Source: Endomychus coccineus
Lineage: Eukaryota; Arthropoda; Insecta; Coleoptera; Endomychidae
Direction of reading: 5' to 3'
Length of the DNA: 64,000 nucleotides
NCBI GenBank assembly: GCA_958510875.1
Contig: OY294067.1
Location: 144,312,046 to 144,376,045 of the forward strand
The position numbers and the translations under genes are program-made. The notes beneath the pieces are model-generated. The model was given only the letters and a program-made list of their open reading frames with translations. It was not told the origin of the DNA and did not search any database. Shown here one piece after another: positions 49,375 to 60,329 of the stretch; within the stretch, counting starts at the first letter, position 1, and each line of letters opens with the position of its first letter.

Positions 49375-49649
49375 CACGGTCATATATACAGGTCTGGAAA
49401 CTCTATGACATGAGTCTCTTACATGTTGCCAAACTCGTAGTCCAACGCTCGGCCACCAACTGGCGCATGGATCGAAGTATGTTGTCAGGATTAGGCGCCA
49501 TATCGTTCAAACACGGTCGTATACGTGCCAGAGAACATCCCTCGACTCATGCGCCACCCTTTTGGTACTACGCAACAGATGACGCTTAGCGGACTCTTTT
49601 CTCACATAGGAAACAGCCTCGAGTTTCCAGACCTGTATATACATCCGTG
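49375..49649. mobile_element. MITE-like element, 275 bp
   Basis: The ends are inverted repeats of about 29 bp. Left 49375-49403 contains TATATACAGGTCTGGAAACT, and right 49621-49649 is its complement with two or three mismatches near the tip (CACGG outermost). No coding capacity. The target duplication is unclear. The interior is GC-richer than its surroundings. Confidence 0.55.
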
Positions 49650-50512
49650 GTCTCACTTAATCCTGATGGCCTTTGACCAATGGAAGTATGAAATTACTTC
49701 GTTGTCTTAATCCCTTATCTATAGAAAAAAGATACTGTGTAAAATATTTCACAGTGTCAGTCTAAATGTGTGATCTGATGAGGAAATCAATACATACGTC
49801 CGGCTAATGAACGTCTCTGACTTAGAACCTGGTTTAAAACAGGTTCCGTTTGTTAAAATTATTTCTTCAGGACGACTGATCTATTGCTCTTTTTATGTAA
49901 CCGGGACACTCCATGCGCTATTTAAGGCTGCGTTCAACAGAACTTAACGGACGAAAGCACTTATAGGAGCTTTTCGCTAAATGATCAATGACACAACAGG
50001 GTGTTCTCTGTGGATCAATGGAAGGATGGTAATCATGAAAGCACCCATCACCATTCTCAATGCAATTCAAAAGTGTCTTTGAAGCTCAGCGGTGAACATA
50101 AAAAAGAACCACAGTATATAATCCATATTTTTGTTTGGGAAATTTTTTCACTTGAACAACCATATAGAGTATTTGTTTGGGCTCAGTTCAGTTTCAAAAT
50201 ATTGTATAAAATTCATTATTCACTTGATTTTATATTTACAAATATGAAATTGATTTTTATCCACTGATCATCTTTCCATTTGAAAATAGTTGAAATGTTT
50301 CTTTCTGGAGTTTCCAATTTTTTTCTAAAAATTATTAACTACAACTTTCATCAAAAATCAAACTCAAACCAAAGGAATGAATTCATGAATCGTGAATGCG
50401 TGATTCAAATCAACATCATGAATGTTGAAATTTTGCATTCGCAGAGGAAAAACTCTTGAGGATGTTTTTAATCTTGCCTCCATCAATAAGTATTGCAATT
50501 AGCCATGTTTTA
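49650..50512. other. Non-coding stretch before the array
   Basis: An 88-codon frame at 50001-50267 shows no known motif. The last base, A at 50512, directly precedes the first TC of the tandem array. Confidence 0.45.
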
Positions 50513-53500
50513 TCGGTATTAGAATAAGCGGCTTATTAGGTTGGTGTCAAAGTTACTAAAAATCTAACTAGGAATATGCGATTTTCACCGTCAACTTTGG
50601 ACCCGACAAGCTAAACGAGGCGAGCGGAGCGAGCCTGTAATATGATCGAAATTTAAACTTTGAACCTTTTAAAAGGTCGTGATAGCCCCGAACCGGGTCG
50701 AAAACTCTTTTGAAATAGTTAATTTTCCGTAAATCGAATGACGTTCACGTGAGGAGCCCGTAGCTGGCCAGTTAGAAAAGTGCAAAAATAGTGCTCCCTC
50801 CTACGACTTTAAGGGGACATTTGGAGTGCGGTTTTCGATCCATGTCGTTAGATTATGAACCGGGTCAACTTAATAGCATAGTCTCGGGCCCCAAAATGTC
50901 TTTTAAATACGAAAATTCAATTCAAATAGAAACAGGTACTCTCAGATCTCAGCTATGCACGTCTGACGTGCGAAGCACCGAAGGGAATTTTCTAGCTACT
51001 AAAATATACGCGAAGCGGGTAAAAGCTAGCGGCCCATAGCAAAAAAGACTTTATTACAACTGGCGCCGCTCGCACGGGGCAAGAAACGGCCCCAAATTAA
51101 CAAGACCGAGGTAAAATGTATAAACTCTAACTGAAACGTAGAGAGCTCCTCGAGGCATTTGTCAAAATGTTTCCGTTCGTAACTAATTACGTAGGACATC
51201 TGGCCTTCATGCAATTGTGTTTTTATACAATTCGAACCTTCTAATTTCGATAGACCAAGTGAAAATCCCGGAGCCTCACGCGCTAAAGAGTTGTGTGTGT
51301 TTCCACGTTCGTATAAAATTGCGAAATTTCGCAATTTCAGAAACTTCAAATTAATTAATTTGACACAAGATTTGGGGATATTTTTATTCAAATCCATTCG
51401 GTACCAATTTTTGTCGGCCATATTTAAAATTATCTTGGAGGAATTTTTTTATCGAAAAGTAAAGCCTCTACGTTCAATTAAAATTCACCATCGGAAAGAT
51501 CGTCATCGATTTACTCCGGGTGAACTTTGGTGGTTGTTTTTGGCACCCCTAAAAATGCCGCTAAGTACCTTAAAATAAATCGTAAAGATTCGACGTCGTT
51601 TGGCGACAATCTTGATGATAATTTACGAAAATGATCAATTTCGGGGGTGTTTGTATGATGAAATGAAGTATAAGCAATAATAAAAGCTGTATACGGCGTA
51701 TAAGTGTCCAAAATGGTCCATGGACGAAGATATCCTTCCTAGCGCTACAAGTACATTTCTACATCTATAGACTACTGGGGCCCACTGAAATCAGATCTAC
51801 GGACGTGAATTCCATTAAAATGAGCACGAACAGACCTCTATGGTCTCACACTTCGATGTCTCAACATATTAACCAACTGTCAGATGTATATCGTAAACAT
51901 CATGTTTCCGTTCAAAAGTACTTGAATATGATATAAATCGGGGTCCTCATCTATCAAAAAACTCTCTAAAGGTAAGTCTAAGCAATGTTTAACAATAGCG
52001 CTAACATATTTGATTTTAGATATGAAGATACAAATCATTTATCAACGTTTAACCTACACACATATTCTTGAACAAATTAAAGTTCATAAGGATTGAAAGA
52101 AACACAAAAACGATTTGGAAAGGTATCTACATCATCTACGAGAAGGGTACAATAAATTTTCGAGGAAAATAACAAGATATCTGTCATATTCTACTATACA
52201 CGTGGCATCGTCCAGAGTTATGTAGCACCACGAACATTGGATTCACTCATAATTAGTTCAAATTCATAGTACAAGCCTTTCAAAGTATTCAAATAATGTT
52301 ATTTTAGTTACAATAAAGACATTTTCATATATGTGTATGGTTTATTATGTTTCAGGATCTAAATTGACATTTCACATTTTCAACGTAGATCCAAGGTTAT
52401 GATATAATAGCATCTTTTAGGAATCGGATGCTAATTAGGCCTAAATCATATGAAATAAAGGAAGGAAAAGATGTATACAAGAGTATTTCATATGTTATTG
52501 GAAAGGAAAGCATTCTTAATGTTCAATTTACATGATGTATCATTTTATACATATGTCAGTTGAAGGAAAAATTTCACCAAAACTGATGTTACATGCATGA
52601 AAATGATTATAAAAGTGTTAAACAATTAATCTGCTACCACAAGGTATAGGTTCAACAAAGTATACATCACTTTATGGATGTTATACAACATTAAGAGAGA
52701 TGACGGGAAAGTTTACAAATGATAGATTGTACAGTTTCAATACTTCAAATTGAGCTTTGCAAATGTATATATAAAAAGAATAAAGGTAGGAGGAAAACTT
52801 AATAATGAAATGCACCCTTCTTCTTCATTATTCCTGGCATAAGTACATCAGATTCGGAGCTGAAAAGAGAAAAAATCCTTCCTCAACGGGTAGTAGATTT
52901 TTTATAACATTACTTTCTCTGAGACTATCTAGCAATAAAAATAGATATGTACAAACTTGCTTGAGACCTGTAGATACAAACGAAACACAATTGCATTTTG
53001 CAAGTTACTAATAGGAATAAATTCTGTATCTTTGTATTTATAACAAAAAGGGTAAATCAAACAGTTTTAAGACTGGGAATTGGTTTTTACAATGGTTCTA
53101 CTACCGATATGTTTGAGAAATCTTTTCGAATGGTATACTAAGAAGGTGTATCCTTGAGGTAGCTCAAAAGAGAATGTCATTCTGCTTCAGACAGACAAAA
53201 TGCTCAGGTTTCTTCAACGGCTTATAGATTTTTTTATAAAATAGCTTCTTCTCATTCCTCAGAGAATGTAATTTGGATTGAAAATAGTGTGAATAGCTGT
53301 TTGAGCTATGAACAAATAGAAGTCAATTGTAGGTAGCATGTTGAGAAAATACATAATTTCAAATTGGCACAATATTTATTAATTAACATTATAAGAAGGA
53401 ATACCCTCCTACATACTGGTTCTATTTAGGTACTTTTTTTACTGGGAAACTTTTCCAAATGATAAGTCACATCCAAAAGGGGGTGGGGTCATCTCCTTCG

Positions 53501-53803
53501 ATTACTTGAATAGTAATGTTGTTACTCCATAAAAGAAAGAGGTATAGTAGGATTAAAATTCAATAACGAAATACTCCCATTTACTCAGTTGTTCCTTGCA
53601 TTTTATCTATGTAACCTACAACTGTCAAGTTGACGTTTGTCCAAGTGACAACCTAAAGGTGCCCGTACGCCTCACATAAAGGTTACCACGCACTATCCGA
53701 CTAAACCTTCGAAAAGGCGTTGCACATGAAAACAACTGGACGTCAGCGGGGCGTAACTTAGCGGGGCGTAGCACAGCGGGGCGTAGCCCGTAAAATCAAC
53801 TAG
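50513..53803 (+). mobile_element. Helitron-like tandem unit 1 (3291 bp)
   Basis: Starts TCGGTATTAGAATAAGCGGC, with a 5'-proximal palindrome AATAAG-CGG-CTTATT. Ends with hairpin GGGC-GTA-GCCC (53779-53789), 10 nt, then CTAG (53800-53803). The preceding base is A, and homology with the other units stops exactly at the TC. These features fit the ends of non-autonomous Helitrons (5'-TC, 3' hairpin plus CTRR). No Rep/helicase is encoded. Open frames on both strands at 50791-51421 recur in other units but show no coding-type substitution pattern. Confidence 0.6.
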
Positions 53804-56800
53804 TCGGTATTAGAATAAGCGGCTTATTAGGTTGGTAGTCAAGTTACTAAAAATCAAACTAGGAATATGCGATTTTCACCGTCAACTTTGGACCGGACAA
53901 GCTAAATGAGGCGAGCAGAGCGAGCCTGTAATATGATCGAAATGTAAACTTTGAACCTTTTAAAAGGTCGTGATAGCCCCGAACCGGGTCGAAAACTCTT
54001 TTGAAATAGTTAATTTTCCGTAAATCGAATGACGTTCACGTGAGGAGCGCGTAGCTGGCGAGTTAGAAAAGTGCAAAAATAGTGCTCCCTCCTACGACTT
54101 TAAGGGGACATTTGGAGTGCGGTTTTCGAACCATGTCGTTAGATTATGAACCGGGTCAACTTAATAGCATAGTCTCGGGCCCCAAAATGTCTTTTAAATA
54201 CGAAAATTCAATTCAAATAGAAACAGGTACTCTCAGATCTCAGCTATGCACGTCTGACGTGCGAAGCACCGAATGGAATTTTCTAGCTACTAAAATATAC
54301 GCGAAGCGGGTAAAAGCTAGCGGCCCATAGCAGAAAAGACTTTATTACAACTGGCGCCGCACGCACGGGACAAGAAACGGCCCCGAATTAACAAGACCGA
54401 GGTAAAATGTATAAACTCTAACTGAAACGTAGCGAGCTCCTCGAGGCATTTGTCAAAATGTTTCCGTTCGTAACAAATTACACAGGACATCTGGCCTTCA
54501 TGCAATTGTGGTTTTATACAATTCGAACCTCCTAATTTCGATAGGCCACGTGAAAATCCCGGAGCTTCACGCGCCAAAGACTTGTGTGTGTTTCAACGTT
54601 CGTATAAAATTGCGAAATTTCGTACTTTCAGAAACTTCAAATTAATTAATTTGACGCAAAATTTGGGGATATTTTTATTCAAATCCATTCGGTACCAATT
54701 TTTGTCGGCCATATTTAAAATTATCTTGGAGGAATTTTTTTATCGAAAAGTAAAGCCTCTACGTTCAATTAAAATTCACCATCGGAAAGATCGTCATCGA
54801 TTTACTCCGGGTGAACTTTGGTGGTTGTTTTTGGCACCCCTAAAAATGCCGCTAAGTACCTTAAAATAAATCGTAAAGATTCGACGTCGTTTGACGACAA
54901 TCTAGATGATAATTTACGAAAATGATCAATTTCGGGGGTGTTTGTATGATGAAATGAAGTATAAGCAATAATAAAAGCTGTATACGGCGTATAAGTGTCC
55001 AAAATGGTCCATGGACGAAGATATCCTTCCTAGCGCTACAAGTACATTTCTACATCTATAGACTACTGGGGCCCACTGAAATCAGATCTACGGACGTGAA
55101 TTCCATTAAAATGAGCACGAACAGACCTCTATGGTCTCACACTTCGATGTCTCAACATATTAACCAACTGTCAGATGTATATCGTAAACATCATGTTTCC
55201 GTTCAAAAGTACTTGAATATGATATAAATCGGGGTCCTCATCTATCAAAAAACTCTCTAAAGGTAAGTCTAAGCAATGTTTAACAATAGCGCTAACATAT
55301 TTGATTTTAGATATGAAGATACAAATCATTTATCAACGTTTAACCTACACACATATTCTTGAACAAATTAAAGTTCATAAGGATTGAAAGAAACACAAAA
55401 ACGATTTGGAAAGGTATCTACATCATCTACGAGAAGGGTACAATAAATTTTCGAGGAAAATAACAAGATATCTGTCATATTCTACTATACACGTGGCATC
55501 GTCCAGAGTTATGTAGCACCACGAACATTGGATTCACTCATAATTAGTTCAAATTCATAGTACAAGCCTTTCAAAGTATTCAAATAATGTTATTTTAGTT
55601 ACAATAAAGACATTTTCATATATGTGTATGGTTTATTATGTTTCAGGATCTAAATTGACATTTCACATTTTCAACGTAGATCCAAGGTTATGATATAATA
55701 GCATCTTTTAGGAATCGGATGCTAATTAGGCCTAAATCATATGAAATAAAGGAAGGAAAAGATGTATACAAGAGTATTTCATATGTTATTGGAAAGGAAA
55801 GCATTCTTAATGTTCAATTTACATGATGTATCATTTTATACATATGTCAGTTGGAGGAAAAATTTCACCAAAACTGATGTTACATGCATGAAAATGATTA
55901 TAAAAGTGTTAAACAATTAATCTGCTACCACAAGGTATAGTTTCAACAAAGTATACATCACTTTATGGATGTTATACAACATTAAGAGAGATGACGGGAA
56001 AGTTTACAAATGATAGATTGTACAGTTTCAATACTTCAAATTGAGCTTTGCAAATGTATATATAAAAAGAATAAAGGTAGGAGGAAAACTTAATAATGAA
56101 ATGCACCCTTCTTCTTCATTATTCCTGGCATAAGTACATCAGATTCGGAGCTGAAAAGAGAAAAAATCCTTCCTCAACGGGTAGTAGATTTTTTATAACA
56201 TAACTTTCTCTGAGACTATCTAGCAATAAAAATAGATATGTACAAACTTGCTTGAGACCTGTAGGTACAAACGAAACACAATTGCATTTTGCAAGTTACT
56301 AATAGGAATAAATTCTGTATCTTTGTATTTATAACAAAAAGGGTAAATCGAACAGTTTTAAGACTGGGAATTGGTTTTTACAATGGTTCTACTACCGATA
56401 TGTTTGAGAAATCTTTTCGAATGGTATACTAAGAAGGTGTATCCTTAAGGTACTTCAAAAGAGAATGTCATTCTGCTTCAGATAGACAAAACGCTCAGGT
56501 TTCTTCAACGGCTTATAGATTTTTTTATAAAATAGCTTCTTCTCATTCCTCAGAGAATGTAATTTGGATTGAAAATAGTGTGAATAGCTGTTTGAGCTAT
56601 GAACAAATAGAAGTCAATTGTAGGTAGCATGTTGAGAAAATACATAATTTCAAATTGGCACAATATTTATTAATTAACATTATAAGAAGGAATACCCTCC
56701 TACATACTGGTTCTATTTAGGTACTTTTTTTACTGGGAAACTTTTCCAAAAGGGGGTGGGGTCATCTCCTTCGATTACTTGAATAGTAATGTTGTTACTC

Positions 56801-57044
56801 CATAAAAGAAAGAGGTATAGTAGGATTAAAATTCAATAATGAAATACTCCCATTTACTCAGTTGTTCCTTGCATTATATCTATGTAACCTACAACTGTCA
56901 AGTTGACGTTTGTCCAAGTGACAACCTAAAGGTGCCCATACGCCTCACATGAAGGTTACCACGCACCATCCGACTAAACCCTCACAAAGGCGTTGCGTAT
57001 AAAAAACTGCATCTTAGCGGGGCGTAGCCCGTAAAATCAACTAG
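53804..57044 (+). mobile_element. Helitron-like tandem unit 2 (3241 bp)
   Basis: Same ends as unit 1, joined directly CTAG|TC at both sides. Nearly identical to unit 1 across most of its length. It lacks 18 bp (TGATAAGTCACATCCAAA) near 56750, deleted between two short TCCAAA repeats, and has a single AGCGGGGCGTAGC at its end where unit 1 has three related copies. Confidence 0.6.
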
Positions 57045-60000
57045 TCGGTATTAGAATAAGCGGCTTATTAGGTTGGTGTCAAAGTTACTAAAAATGTAAC
57101 TAGGAATATGCGATTTTCGACCTAATCGACGAACATTTTTGAACACGACAAGCTAAATGAAGCGAGCGCAGCGAGCTCGAAAAATGATTGAAACGTTAAC
57201 TTTGAACCTTTTAAAAGGTCGCGATAGCCCCGAACCGGGTCGAAAACTCTTTTGAAATAGTTAATTTTCCGTAAATCGAATGACGTTCACGCGAGAAGCG
57301 CGTAGCACGCGAGTTAGAAAAGTGCAAAAATAGTGCTCCCTCCTACGACTTTAAGGGGACATTTGGAGTGCGGTTTTCGATCCATGTCGTTAGATTATGA
57401 ACCGGGTCAACTTAATAGCATAGTCTCGGGCCCCAAAATGTCTTTTAAATACGAAAATTCAATTCAAATAGAAACAGGTACTCTCAGATCTCAGCTATGC
57501 ACGTCTGACGTGCGAAGCACCGAAGGGAATTTTCTAGCTACTAAAATATACGCGAAGCGGGTAAAAGCTAGCGGCCCATAGCAGAAAAGACTTTATTACA
57601 ACTGGCGCCGCACGCACGGGACAAGAAACGGCCCCGAATTAACAAGACCGAGGTAAAATGTATAAACTCTAACTGAAACGTAGCGAGCTCCTCGAGGCAT
57701 TTGTCAAAATGTTTCCGTTCGTAACTAATTACGTAGGACATCTGGCCTTCATGCAATTGTGTTTTTATACAATTCGAACCTTCTAATTTCGATAGACCAA
57801 GTGAAAATCCCGGAGCCTCACGCGCTAAAGAGTTGTGTGTGTTTCCACGTTCGTATAAAATTGCGAAATTTCGCAATTTCAGAAACTTCAAATTAATTAA
57901 TTTGACACAAGATTTGGGGATATTTTTATTCAAATCCATTCGGTACCAATTTTTGTCGGCCATATTTAAAATTATCTTGGAGGAATTTTTTTATCGAAAA
58001 GTAAAGCCTCTACGTTCAATTAAAATTCACCATCGGAAAGATCGTCATCGATTTACTCCGGGTGAACTTTGGTGGTTGTTTTTGGCACCCCTAAAAATGC
58101 CGCTAAGTACCTTAAAATAAATCGTAAAGATTCGACGTCGTTTGGCGACAATCTAGATGATAATTTACGAAAATGATCAATTTCGGGGGTGTTTGTATGA
58201 TGAAATGAAGTATAAGCAATAATAAAAGCTGTATACGGCGTATAAGTGTCCAAAATGGTCCATGGACGAAGATATCCTTCCTAGCGCTACAAGTACATTT
58301 CTACATCTATAGACTACTGGGGCCCACTGAAATCAGATCTACGGACGTGAATTCCATTAAAATGAGCACGAACAGACCTCTATGGTCTCACACTTCGATG
58401 TCTCAACATATTAACCAACTGTCAGATGTATATCGTAAACATCATGTTTCCGTTCAAAAGTACTTGAATATGATATAAATCGGGGTCCTCATCTATCAAA
58501 AAACTCTCTAAAGGTAAGTCTAAGCAATGTTTAACAATAGCGCTAACATATTTGATTTTAGATATGAAGATACAAATCATTTATCAACGTTTAACCTACA
58601 CACATATTCTTGAACAAATTAAAGTTCATAAGGATTGAAAGAAACACAAAAACGATTTGGAAAGGTATCTACATCATCTACGAGAAGGGTACAATAAATT
58701 TTCGAGGAAAATAACAAGATATCTGTCATATTCTACTATACACGTGGCATCGTCCAGAGTTATGTAGCACCACGAACATTGGATTCACTCATAATTAGTT
58801 CAAATTCATAGTACAAGCCTTTCAAAGTATTCAAATAATGTTATTTTAGTTACAATAAAGACATTTTCATATATGTGTATGGTTTATTATGTTTCAGGAT
58901 CTAAATTGACATTTCACATTTTCAACGTAGATCCAAGGTTATGATATAATAGCATCTTTTAGGAATCGGATGCTAATTAGGCCTAAATCATATGAAATAA
59001 AGGAAGGAAAAGATGTATACAAGAGTATTTCATATGTTATTGGAAAGGAAAGCATTCTTAATGTTCAATTTACATGATGTATCATTTTATACATATGTCA
59101 GTTGGAGGAAAAATTTCACCAAAACTGATGTTACATGCATGAAAATGATTATAAAAGTGTTAAACAATTAATCTGCTACCACAAGGTATAGTTTCAACAA
59201 AGTATACATCACTTTATGGATGTTATACAATATTGAGAGATATGACGGAAATACATTCAAAGGATAGATGGTACAGTTTCGATACTTTAAATTGAGCTTT
59301 GCAAATTTATATATGAAAAGAATAAAGGTAGGAGGAAAACTTAATAATGAAATGCACCCTTTTTCTTCATTATTCCTGGCATAAGTACATCAGATTCGGA
59401 GCTGAAAAGAGAAAAAATCCTTCCTCAACGGGTAGTAGATTTTTTATAACATAACTTTCTCTGAGACTATCTAGCAATAAAAATAGATATGTACAAACTT
59501 GCTTGAGACCTGTAGGTACAAACGAAACACAATTGCATTTTGCAAGTTACTAATAGGAATAAATTCTGTATCTTTGTATTTATAACAAAAAGGGTAAATC
59601 GAACAGTTTTAAGACTGGGAATTGGTTTTTACAATGGTTCTACTACCGATATGTTTGAGAAATCTTTTCGAATGGTATACTAAGAAGGTGTATCCTTAAG
59701 GTACTTCAAAAGAGAATGTCATTCTGCTTCAGATAGACAAAACGCTCAGGTTTCTTCAACGGCTTATAGATTTTTTTATAAAATAGCTTCTTCTCATTCC
59801 TCAGAGAATGTAATTTGGATTGAAAATAGTATGAATAGCTGTTTGAGCTATGAAAAAATAGAAGTCAATTGTAGGTAGCATGTTGAGAAAATACATAATT
59901 TCAAATTGGCACAATATTTATTAATTAACATTATAAGAAGGAATACCCTCCTACATACTGGTTCTATTTAGGTACTTTTTTTACTGGGAAACTTTTCCAA

Positions 60001-60329
60001 ATGATAAGTCACATCCAAAAGGGGGTGGGGTCATCTCCTTCGATTACTTGAATAGTAATGTTGTTACTCCATAAAAGAAAGAGGTATAGTAGGATTAAAA
60101 TTCAATAACGAAATACTCCCATTTACTCAGTTGTTCCTTGCATTTTATCTATGTAACCTACAACTGTCAAGTTGACGTTTGTCCAAGTGACAACCTAAAG
60201 GTGCCCATACACCTCACATAAAGGTTACCACGCACTATCCGACTAAACCCTCAAAAAGGCGTTGCACATGAAAACAACTGTACGTCAGCGGGCCTTGGTC
60301 AGCGGGGCGTAGCCCGTAAAATCAACTAG
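57045..60329 (+). mobile_element. Helitron-like tandem unit 3 (3285 bp)
   Basis: Same ends. The 5' segment (57110-57200, CGACCTAATCGACGAAC and GAAGCGAGCGCAGCGAGC) differs from units 1 and 2 but matches unit 4. The stretch 57568-57682 follows unit 2 and 57721-57960 follows unit 1, so the copy is a mosaic. Confidence 0.6.

Noticed and set aside
50791..51421. Opposed 82-codon and 131-codon frames repeated in every tandem unit as possible small proteins
   Set aside because: They recur only because the unit is repeated. Changes between units are mostly non-synonymous or frame-breaking on the minus strand, and no motif is recognised.
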